A stretch of 64,000 nt of DNA from Ceratorhiza oryzae-sativae. Taxonomy: Eukaryota > Basidiomycota > Agaricomycetes > Cantharellales > Ceratobasidiaceae. The stretch spans positions 1-64,000 of the forward strand of contig JARWMV010000237.1 of the NCBI GenBank assembly GCA_030998015.1, written 5' to 3'. Positions 22,809-31,145 of the stretch are shown in pieces; position 1 is the first letter of the stretch; each line of letters begins with the position of its first letter. A program made the position numbers and the translations under genes. The notes under the pieces were generated by a model that searched no databases, was not told the origin of the DNA, and saw only the letters and a list, made by a program, of their open reading frames with translations.

Positions 22809-24122
22809 TCAGAGGTCCTCGTTTTCCGACTCCTCATCAGATAAAGTGGCGCCTTGCCCTGAATAGGGTTTGGATGGGCAGGCACTTGCGATATGGCCTC
22901 TTCCTCCACAGTTATTGCAGATAAGAGGCTTTTTCCCTTTGCCCGCTGAGTCAAGATCCATGGGTCCTGGACCTGATCCTTTAGCAAGTTGGGGAGCTGG
23001 GGGAGCGATGACGATTGGATGCAAATCTTTTTGGATTTGTTTGAAGGTTGTTTCCTCAGATGATCCGTCATTCCATTTGATCATGGGAATCGACTGTCCC
23101 TTGGCATTGCGGTTTATAGCCGCGATTGTTCCTTTGCGAGCTTTGCCATCTGAACCAAGCGTGTACACCTTTTCCCCAACAGACATCTTTTCCCTGGCCT
23201 GGCCTTTGGGAGGAGCTGTTGACGGCAAGGTGGAAGCTTTGGTAGAGGTGCTAGCCACATTGGAAGCGGAGGATTTGGAAGATGGGTTTTGTGCCTGGAA
23301 TGATTCAATGCGCTGATCGATTCTGAGTGCCTTATCTGCAAGGGTTTGCAGGGTGACATTGGCAGCCATATGATCGTAGTCTTGGGCCACAAGGAATTCC
23401 TTGATTTTGACCGTGAGACCATCATAGAAGTGATCGCGAAGGGATGCGTCATTGTAGCCGAGGCCCTGGGAATATGTCTGGAAGTCTTTGAAGTATTCCT
23501 GGGCCGAATTCTTTTGTTTGAGCAATTTGAATTTTGCCCTGAAGTTTTCGGTCTTGTTGGCAACATTCCAGCAAGCGTTAAATTGGGTCCAGAAGTCATT
23601 GACATTGTGAAGCCAAGTGACTGGATTGCCATTGATAACGTCGTCTTCCAGATAGGGTTCCAGCCATTCGTGTGCTTTGCCATCCAGGCAGGAAATGATG
23701 TAAGCGATCTGCTTGTCCGCAGTCGCAGAGGGATAGGAAGTCCGCAAATAATGAGCCACCGCGACCCTGAAGGATACCGCTTTGTTTTTATCCGAACCAT
23801 CGAATTTAGCAGGCACCGATAACTTGGGTGCTCGAGTACACGCAATAGAGGTGCTTGTACCAGGTGCTTGGACTGCAGCCTGGAGCGCGACTACATTCGT
23901 ATCGAGGTTAGATAGGCTTGTATCGTGGTTCTGGAGAGTGGTGTTGATAGTGGATAGTTCAGCCGACTGTTGATTGATGAATACCGCCAGATTGTTGTTT
24001 ATTGCGATCAGCGCATCCTTGATTGTTTGGGTGAATGCTAATAGGTCGGCTGGATCTGTGGGTATTTGAATCTGAGTGGCATCGAACTGAATCCAAGCGG
24101 GGGCAGGGTTTGGTGCGGACAT
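22809..24122 (-). CDS. gypsy B gag
   Basis: An open frame from the ATG at 24,122 (the frame continues upstream to a TTG, but this is the first ATG, in MSAPNPAPAW). It has a retrotransposon-gag domain (AHEWLEPYLEDD, FWTQFNACWNV, AQEYFKDFQTYSQGLGY), then a basic linker and one zinc knuckle (CNNCGGRGHIASAC) near the C-terminus. It ends in acidic residues before the stop at 22,809. Structural particle protein. Confidence 0.9.
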   Translation of the reverse strand: MSAPNPAPAWIQFDATQIQIPTDPADLLAFTQTIKDALIAINNNLAVFINQQSAELSTINTTLQNHDTSLSNLDTNVVALQAAVQAPGTSTSIACTRAPKLSVPAKFDGSDKNKAVSFRVAVAHYLRTSYPSATADKQIAYIISCLDGKAHEWLEPYLEDDVINGNPVTWLHNVNDFWTQFNACWNVANKTENFRAKFKLLKQKNSAQEYFKDFQTYSQGLGYNDASLRDHFYDGLTVKIKEFLVAQDYDHMAANVTLQTLADKALRIDQRIESFQAQNPSSKSSASNVASTSTKASTLPSTAPPKGQAREKMSVGEKVYTLGSDGKARKGTIAAINRNAKGQSIPMIKWNDGSSEETTFKQIQKDLHPIVIAPPAPQLAKGSGPGPMDLDSAGKGKKPLICNNCGGRGHIASACPSKPYSGQGATLSDEESENEDL

Positions 24123-24489
24123 AGCTAAAAGGGGAAGTGGGATGGACAAGTATGGTGGGTGCTCTTGAAGCCAGGATTTTCACTCTCAAACACTGTGGCT
24201 GCTCTGCTACCTAGCGTTGAACAATGACTACAACTAATCAACAAGCCTTTGACGGGCGTGATATAGAGCGTCTTTTTTGCAAGCGGGTAGTTTGCTGTCT
24301 GCAACACGTGCGGTGATGGACAAGAGTCCTAGGGTTGGGCGATAGGTACCATCTGCCTTGTAGACACCTGTTACTGGATAGTCTCTTTCCGCTTTTGATT
24401 ATTATGCGGTCCAAGCCTTTCTCCGTTTCACAGTAGGCTAGTACAGGGGTACGTCTCAATCCCGAGTAATGAGGAAGAACTCGACCTAA

Positions 24490-25000
24490 TGTCAGAGCTA
24501 CGACCTGAACAGGAACGTCAAACACCTAAGTGGTGATGACAAGCCTATGGGCGGCGATGCCAGAGGCTTTACTGACAACGTCTAAGGTGGGACGTGCAGT
24601 GAAGGTGCAATAAGACACAAGGGAGTAGGGTAGTAGGTGCACTTGTCCTTAAGAGGACTGGGCAGGGACTATGGACTGGTAAGTCACACAGGTAGTAGAA
24701 GGGGTACGACAGGAGGTCGAGTTCTGAGGCTTAAGGCTCTCAGACTCTCCCTTATATATTCATGGCCAAGGCAGTACAAATCAAATACCAGGACCAATAA
24801 GAAGCTAATAGTGCCACGTCACGACAGAGCATTCCGGTAACACCAAACATTGAGTCAACAACAACAAGGTCATGTGACATGAAGGTAGATAAACCACATA
24901 TATCTGAATAAACGGGACTTGTCCAAAACATCATAAAAAAGGAAGTTATAAAATATAGAAAATTCATAATAAAATCGTGGTCATGGTCTAGGCCATGACA
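24490..25000 (-). repeat. LTR of gypsy B (5' LTR in element orientation)
   Basis: 511 bp, identical to 18,757-19,267 except for five transitions, each at a CpG. Confidence 0.95.
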
Positions 25001-26876
25001 CCTATTGAAGAGTTTCACCCCACCAGAGAAAAATTATGACACCTACGACAAGGAGCTGCTGGCAATTGTTAGGTCCTTAGAGCACTGGAGGTTATACTTA
25101 GAAGGGACAGAGGAACCTATTGTGATATACACTGACCATAGGAACCTCCAGTACTGGCAAAATGCCCAGATGTGGAATAGAAGGCATGCCAGATGGTATC
25201 TCACTCTGGCACCCTTCAATTTTCAGATTGTGTATAGACCAGGGAAACTCTCACAGAAGCCAGATGCCCTTTCCAGAAGGAGCAACCATGGGGATACCCC
25301 TATGGAACCACAGATCATGATTCCAGAAGAAAGGTTCATAGGTTTCATGGCAGAAGTACAGGGGAATTTCTGGGAAGAGCTTAAAGAAGCTCAGGAAGAA
25401 GACGAATCTATCAGATCCTTAAGGCTGAGCGTGGCAAATAAAGAACAACTACCGCCCTCAGTACAGAAGGAATTTAGACAGTATGAAATGAAGGAGGGCC
25501 TATTAAGGTATGACAATAGGCTCTACATCCCAGATGACAAGGACTTGAGGTTGAGACTCCTTGAGGAGTGCCATGACACCCCAGTGGCAGGTCATCAAGG
25601 ACAAGCCCAAACACTAGAATTACTATCAAGGGATTACTATTGGCCAGGAATGAAGGCCCAAGTAAACCGATATGTGGAATCTTGTGAAACATGTCAAAGA
25701 AGCAAGGGACACAAACAAGGCACTCCCCTGAAGTCCTTACCAATCCCATGGAAACCATGGGCAGATGTCGCATATGATTTCATCGTCAAATTACCTGTCT
25801 CAAAGGGGTACGACAGTATCTTGACAGTTGTAGATCGCTTCTCCCAGCAGGCCCATTTTGTGCCATGTCTGGAGAGCACCAATGCAGAAGAACTGGCAGA
25901 AATATTCATAAGGGAAGTATGGAGACATCACGGGACCCCAGAAACCACTGTCTCAGACCGAGGGCCAACCTTTAACAGCCAATTCCTAAAAGCCCTATAC
26001 AAAGGAATTGGGACAAAGCCCAGATTCTCCACTGCTTTCCATCCAGAAACAGATGGTCTGTCAGAGAGGACCAATCAATGGGTAGAAGGGTTCTTAAGAA
26101 CCTTCTGCAATTATAGACAAGATCATTGGGTAAAATGGTTACCCATTGCCGAATTCTGCCATAACAACCACGTAAATGCTACAACAGGACAAACCCCATT
26201 TGAAACAGTATATGGAAAAAACCCAAGATGGGTTATCCAAGAGGGAGAAGAACCATCTGAGGCACCCGCTGCAGACAACATGCACAATCAAATGGAAAAG
26301 GTATGGGATGAGGCAAGAGCCTCAATGGAATTACACCAACAAATGGAAAAGAAAGGGAGGGAATTCAAGGTAGGAGACAAGGTTTGGCTGCTCCTAACAA
26401 ACCTCTCGTCCAAGAGACCCTCCAAGAAACTGGACAACCAAAAAGGGGGGCCCTTTGAAATCACAGAAAGGATCTCATCCCATGCATATCGCCTGGACCT
26501 ACCTAAAACCATACGTGTACACAATGTATTCCATGTAAATCTCCTCTCGCCATTCACAGAAGATAAAGACTTCCAAAGAAGGCAGGCCAAACCACCACCA
26601 ATCATAACGGAAAAAGGAGAGGAGGAATACGAGGTGGACCACATTGCAAATTATGAATGGCGGAATGGCAAGCTGTTTTACCAAATCAGATGGAAGGGCT
26701 ACAACCCAATAGAAGACACAATGGAACGTGCCAGCAAGTTTGCTGACATGAAAGAGGTTCTAAATGACTTGCAAAGGCGCTTACCAGACGCACCAATGCC
26801 AGTCAAGACAAGTCAGCACTCAGGTGACTCGAAAGGCAGGCCAAAGAGAACCAAACGAGGATCTGGAAAGCTTTAA
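25001..26876 (+). CDS. pol of gypsy A, 3' part: RNase H, integrase, chromodomain
   Basis: Continues the frame left at 18,756; the first five bases are the target duplication. RNase H (YDTYDKELLAIV, YTDHRNLQYW) is followed by the integrase zinc finger (HDTPVAGHQG, CETCQRSKG) and the DDE core (AYDFIVKLPVSKGYDS, TVSDRGPTFNSQF, FHPETDGLSERTNQW). A chromodomain comes last (EEEYEVDHI, FYQIRWKGYNPIEDT; the usual DTWE is DTME). The stop codon is at 26,874-26,876. In element B the comparable chromodomain end is almost at the LTR, whereas here 3.6 kb of other sequence follows. Confidence 0.9.
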
Positions 26877-26964
26877 AAAGGAGCCATCCAGGATACCCAA
26901 GAAAGGCCAGAGCCCGCTCTACTACCTCACTTGCACCACAACACACCTGCGAAACCCCAAAAGC

Positions 26965-27780
26965 ATGCCTTTCGTCACTCACCCAATCGCACATCCCAAC
27001 TGTTACACCCCACTTGCCGAAAATCAGGTGGCCCCACTTCGGCAGCCACCCACCACCAGGCGGCCAGCACCCTACCCTGGCAGGGAAAATCGTCCTAAAC
27101 CAGGGATGTACTGCTCCAGTGTGGAAGACGCCCAGAGGTACGCCGAACGACTGTTGCCAGGGGCTAACCTAGTGTACATCCCAAAGAAGTTAAGGGATGA
27201 AAGGAACTGGATTGACAATGACAAGTACCTGGATCCCAGGTTAGGGGTCCTGACATGGCATGGAAGCCAGAAGCCAACGATGAGAAACGCCTTGTTAAGA
27301 ACACCGATGTATGTTGTCGACAATATTGTGGGACCAACAGTTGACGTGGTGACCAAGGCAGCAAGGCAACAGAGGAGGGCCACAGGCCAAATGGCAGACG
27401 GAGGGGACTGGGAGGTGGAGCGCCAGGCAAAGGCACTGTTGGAGCAGTGGAAGCTGGCACCGGCAGCACTGTATGTGGGACTGCTTGAGGCCACTACCAC
27501 TGATGAAATGTTTACTGCCATCAGGTTGAAGGAAGCAAACTTGGCCAACTTCCATAACTGGGTGAAGGTACGCCCAAACCTGCATGGTTACGACACAGAT
27601 ATGTTGAGCCTCACAGCAAGCCTGGAGTCCCTGGTGGTGGAGGAGGAGCCGAGAGTAACGATAAAGGAACTAACCCCGGACCCGGCCCAAGAGGGAGCCC
27701 AAACAGATTGGGCCAAATGGGAGGATGAGCTGACAGGCGCCTTGGAGGAAGTGCCCCTGCTGGCCCTGGAGCCCCTGTGA
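26965..27780 (+). CDS. orphan ORF X in the cargo of gypsy A
   Basis: 271 codons from the ATG at 26,965, which is 88 bases after the pol stop; the frame is open further upstream inside pol, but this is the first ATG free of it. The N-terminus is Pro/Arg-rich (RQPPTTRRPAPYPGRENR), the middle has YIPKKLRDERNWID and WKLAPAALYVGLLEA, and the C-terminus is acidic. There is no signal peptide or membrane segment. I recognise no family. By position (first gene of a Rep-containing module) a structural or accessory role is conceivable, but nothing in the sequence shows it. Confidence 0.6.
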   Translation: MPFVTHPIAHPNCYTPLAENQVAPLRQPPTTRRPAPYPGRENRPKPGMYCSSVEDAQRYAERLLPGANLVYIPKKLRDERNWIDNDKYLDPRLGVLTWHGSQKPTMRNALLRTPMYVVDNIVGPTVDVVTKAARQQRRATGQMADGGDWEVERQAKALLEQWKLAPAALYVGLLEATTTDEMFTAIRLKEANLANFHNWVKVRPNLHGYDTDMLSLTASLESLVVEEEPRVTIKELTPDPAQEGAQTDWAKWEDELTGALEEVPLLALEPL

Positions 27781-27861
27781 TTATCGGGCCTATCACACAT
27801 TTTCTTGGAATGTCTTAAGAATAATTTTCACAATCATATAATAATACATTTCAAAATGTTC

Positions 27862-28403
27862 CTATTTTTTCTTACCCTTGAGGGGCCGGGTATAGGGTTT
27901 TTTTGCCTTCTTATCCTTCCTAGTAGTACGGGCCGCAGAACCACCAGCCCGGTTCTCAGGCAACAGCCAGGGGGCCTCCCCCCCTGGGAGATCAGCCATA
28001 TAGTTCTGGAAACACCCAGAACCAGAAGCTGCAAAGGGTGAGGCCTTGTTGAACAAGGGGGCTGAGCCCTCCTCAAAAAATTTGGCAAGAGCAGCCTGGT
28101 GAGACTGCTCCTCAAAGGACTTGTAGTCCTGATCAACAAGTGCCCAGACACGCTCAAGGGTGGCCTCATGGGCCTGACCATCAAGGAGGATGCGCTCTTC
28201 TACAGAACAAGTTAGCTACATGAGAACGACAAAGAACGAGCACACATACTGGGCACCCCACAGAAGAACCAGTCCCCAACACCTTGATAGAAGTCTTCAA
28301 GGGAGGCGTTGCACACAGCATCACAGTAGGCGCAGTACCCCCCCTTAGGGAGAGACCAGCAGGTGCAGTCAAGGGGATTGTAGTTAAGGGAAATAACACG
28401 CAT
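27862..28403 (-). CDS. spliced antisense ORF Y in the cargo of gypsy A
   Basis: Two exons, 28,403-28,250 and 28,199-27,862, join in phase across a 50-nt intron (GTATGT donor, CTGTAG acceptor) to give 163 residues. The N-terminus is Cys-rich (DCTCW, GGYCAYCDAVC), possibly metal-binding. The middle is predicted helical (DYKSFEEQSHQAALAKFF), and the C-terminus is strongly basic (KDKKAKK, PLKGKKK), a likely nuclear-localisation or nucleic-acid-binding tail. It runs opposite to X and Rep and shares the 437-bp upstream region with Rep. No known family recognised. The splice model is inferred from sequence only. Confidence 0.55.
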
Positions 28404-28840
28404 AGTAAAGATGGGATGAGGAAGGAAAACAACAAAACCACAAACATTAAAAAATCACGGTGCAACACAATAACTTGCACAAACATCAAAACAAGGTCTG
28501 GTCAGGTGACACCAACAGACACGTGACCACCTGCTGGAAAACAAACAACAAAGCATGGGAGTCACATGACCTAGCCTAGTCACGTGAATACACGCTATCC
28601 CCTAACTACCGGAGGGGTCAGAGAGGGGGCACCGACCGAAGTGGGGGAGCGGAGGCCCCAAGCGTAGCGAGGATCAAGGCCGACGCAGAGGAATGGATGG
28701 GAGGGCACCCCTCGGAGATGCGTCATCACCAAAATAAGGTCATGTGATCACAACAAATGCAAGACGGAGTCATGTGACAATTAAAACGGACCTTGCAGCT
28801 TATATAGACAAGCACAAGGCCCAAGATAACCTGCACTCTC
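28404..28840. promoter_or_regulatory. divergent promoter region between ORF Y and Rep
   Basis: It contains five CAYRTG E-box-like hexamers: CACGTG at 28,520 and 28,581, CACATG at 28,563, CATGTG at 28,741 and 28,771, most within TCACRTGA-type palindromes. A TATA box (TTATATAG) at about 28,799-28,806 lies roughly 40 bases before the Rep ATG. The LTRs of gypsy A carry the same hexamers. Confidence 0.55.
28599..28617. other. short hairpin with 9-nt loop, candidate Rep origin
   Basis: CCCCT and AGGGG form a perfect 5-bp stem around the loop AACTACCGG. CRESS-DNA origins are stem-loops with a nonanucleotide loop near Rep, but the loop does not match the NANTATTAC consensus, so this is only a candidate. 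Confidence 0.25.
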
Positions 28841-30167
28841 ATGCTCTCTTCCCAGTCCCCAAGTACCTCTAAAACTGTAAACAATGCTAAGCGGAAATGG
28901 ATCGAATGCGGCAACACCCCAGCCAAGCAGATCAAGCGAAGGGCGGAGGTTGGCGTCGCCATCACCAGCACCCTCGGTATCAAGCTGAGCCCCCTCACCT
29001 GCTTCTATGCGGCCTACACCGACGGATTGAGGGTCTGAAGAGCTGACCGAAACCGTGCCGGCCCCTTGGTTCCACGTCCAGACCAGGGCGGTGCTGCTGA
29101 CCTGGTCGAAGCTACGTGATCAGCCCTCAAGTGGGCTCGTCGCCCGATACGAGGCGTTCTGCCGCCAACGGCCAAATCATTGGGCGACTTTGGCGGTGGT
29201 GGAACGCCACAACCCCAAGGAACCAAACTACGACCCAGCCCGGCCCCTCCATGTCCACGCCCTCTCCATCAGTCAGGAGCGGAAGGGCAGCTGGAACACC
29301 CAGAACACCCGGTTCTGGGACTTCGAGGGGCAACACCCCAACATCCTGCCGAAGGACCTCAAGGATGGACCAGGAGGCAACCCTGCAAGGGAGGCTTTCA
29401 ACTACCTCTGGAAGGACGTCGGAGCTAACGGCGAGGAGGTAGAGGAGCTGATGGCGGGGGACCTGACCTTGGAAAGGTTGGAGGAAATCCTGGTGAAGGG
29501 AAAGGGCAGGAAAAGGTCAAGGGCGGAGGCAGACCTGGAGGATGGGGTGGAGATTGTTGCCTCGGCGACAAAAAAAGAGTACTACCAGGCATTCAAGCGC
29601 CTGCGCCCCCTCCAGATGGTGACGACGTGGAACTTACGAGCATATGCTGAGTACACGTATAAGGAGGACCGGGGATGCATGCCTGCAATCCCGGTGGAAT
29701 TGGAAGTCCCAGAAGACCGGGCGCACATCGACAGGGCGGACCGATGGTTTGCGGAAGAGGCTGAGAAGAGAGGGAGGGGCGTGCACCATTGCATCCTGGT
29801 GATCGAAGGCGAAACAGGAACTGGGAAGACGGCGTATGCGCGATCCAAGGGCTCCCATAGCCGGACGTGCAACGTCTGGAACGTGGGAAATCTGTCGGAG
29901 GACGCTGACATCTGGATCCTGGATGACATGGTCCAGTCAAATGGGAAGTACTCGCTCAAAGCCCTGAGCCAGTACGAAGCAGACTTCACAGGCAGATATG
30001 CTCATGTGAAGTCAATGAAGGTACGGCCGACGGTGATCCTGGGGAATAGCCGGTCGGCCATAATGAAGTGTTGGACAGACATAGAGGGGGAAGAAGGGGA
30101 CTTATGGGTATCCAAAAACGTAGACTGGGTATACTCAGGAGGGAAGCCATTTTTTATTTTTCCTTAA
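28841..30167 (+). CDS. rep: Rep-like protein of the CRESS-DNA virus type, spliced
   Basis: Rolling-circle replication initiator: an HUH endonuclease that nicks at an origin, joined to a superfamily-3 helicase. Exons 28,841-28,976 and 29,032-30,167 join in phase (55-nt intron, GTATCA donor) to give about 423 residues. The first exon supplies the ATG and basic clusters (AKRKW, KQIKRR). The endonuclease shows motif I VLLTWS (about 66-71), motif II HVH (119-121) and motif III YLWK (Tyr 170, Lys 173). The helicase shows Walker A GETGTGKT (305-312), Walker B DIWILDD and motif C ILGN (Asn 384). All catalytic residues I can check are present and the frame is open. Without the intron the second exon has no ATG near motif I. 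Fungal genomes are known to hold Rep relatives; finding one between a gypsy pol and its LTR is what is odd. Confidence 0.85.
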
Positions 30168-30262
30168 AAAATAAAAATAAATTATCTTTGTATAAGCTGT
30201 TTTATTCACAGACCATGTGTCGAGAAGTAAGCTTAAACAAGGAAATAAGCAAGGAGAAAGTA

Positions 30263-30387
30263 ATCTCATGTAGCATAGAGGTTAAGGGGTCTAGCCTGAC
30301 TCATCATCTCCTAGCTGAGCAATTACACATTGAACGGAAGGTCGTTGGTTTGAGTCCAGTGCCCTTAACCTCCTCGATATATGAGAT
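30263..30387 (+). ncRNA. tRNA-like / SINE-like sequence with A and B boxes
   Basis: An A-box-like TAGCATAGAGG (30,271) and a B box GGTTTGAGTCC (30,347-30,357) are spaced as in tRNA-derived Pol III promoters. An 11-bp perfect inverted repeat, GAGGTTAAGGG (30,278-30,288) and CCCTTAACCTC (30,362-30,372), would close the structure. An outer ATCTCAT/ATGAGAT pair (30,263 and 30,381) flanks it. No normal tRNA cloverleaf could be drawn, so a SINE relic or structured RNA is more likely than a working tRNA. Confidence 0.4.
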
Positions 30388-30450
30388 ACCTTTTAGAAAC
30401 TTTTAGAACCCAGAAAAGAAACATGCCTCGAGATCCCCCAAGACATGTCC

Positions 30451-30464
30451 AAAGGGGGGGATAA
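30451..30464 (+). promoter_or_regulatory. polypurine tract of gypsy A
   Basis: AAAGGGGGGG followed by ATAA directly before the 3' LTR; the standard position for plus-strand priming in LTR elements. Confidence 0.75.
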
Positions 30465-31145
30465 TGTTATGACCCGCCTAGCAGACATAACCTAACAACC
30501 GAATATTGTACAGATTTATGGCATTTTTCCCGAAGCGGAACAAACCATAAACAGGATCACGTGATCTTGGCGCTTACCCAATGATTAAGCGCCGGTGGTT
30601 ACCCTGAACTCGCTCCAGCGTTTCTCTCCCATGTTACCTGGAGCAAGGAGCAAGTTGTCACGTGACCTCGGTGCTTACCCAACGATTAAGCGCCGGTGGT
30701 TACCCTGAACTTGCTCCAGCGTTTCTCTCCCATGTTACCTGGAGCGAGGAGCGAGTTGTCACGTGACCTCGGCGCTTATCCAGCGATTAAGCGCCGGGTG
30801 CTTAAGTCCAAAAAGGTCACATGACCCTCGGACCTCGCGTGGCTCTATAAGATTCGGAGCCACACAAACTTAGGATAAACAATTACCTAAGACCTAGTAC
30901 TATATAGAACCTATAACTGCTATAGACAGTGCTTAGGAAAGAGGGGCCACCGCAGCAACCGCAGTCACATGTATATAAGGGGAGTAAAGCAAGACTGAAC
31001 GCCTCAGCTTGCTTTATCTCGTCAACCACCATAGACCATAGCAAACACTGTAACTAGAACACTCAATACATACTGCATAGCACCAAACTGTAAACGCAGC
31101 CACTACTTAAGTGCTCCACAAGGGAGCCTCCAGAGGGTCACGACA
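30465..31145 (+). repeat. 3' LTR of gypsy A (681 bp) with tandem duplication
   Basis: It contains two full copies and a partial third of a unit of about 101 bp, beginning CACGTGACCTCGG and including GATTAAGCGCCGGTGG and TTACCTGGAGC. The 5' LTR has one copy plus the partial. This accounts for the 101-bp length difference. Confidence 0.9.

Larger units (their letters stand above)
18757..25000 (-). mobile_element. Ty3/gypsy chromodomain element B, nested in A, nearly intact
   Basis: A 6244-bp element in reverse orientation with two 511-bp LTRs, TGTCAGAGCT to GGCCATGACA, and a 5-bp target duplication CCTAT (18,752-18,756 and 25,001-25,005). Gag and pol are both open, and the LTRs differ at only five positions, so the insertion is recent. 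Confidence 0.95.
14663..31145 (+). mobile_element. Ty3/gypsy chromodomain element A with extra 3' cargo, split by element B
   Basis: LTRs at 14,663-15,242 and 30,465-31,145 both begin TGTTATGACC and end GGTCAC(A/G)ACA. Without the nested element B it is about 10.2 kb. The order is LTR, gag, protease-RT-RNase H-integrase-chromodomain, then 3.6 kb holding ORF X, antisense ORF Y, a Rep gene and a tRNA-like sequence, then a polypurine tract and LTR. ACAAG stands one base before the 5' LTR and directly after the 3' LTR, a possible target-site duplication. The left flank is hAT sequence and the right flank is the copia at 31,146. Confidence 0.85.

Noticed and set aside
28001..28200. CRISPR-like or tandem array in the cargo region
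   Set aside because: No regularly spaced repeats; the sequence is explained by the second exon of ORF Y.
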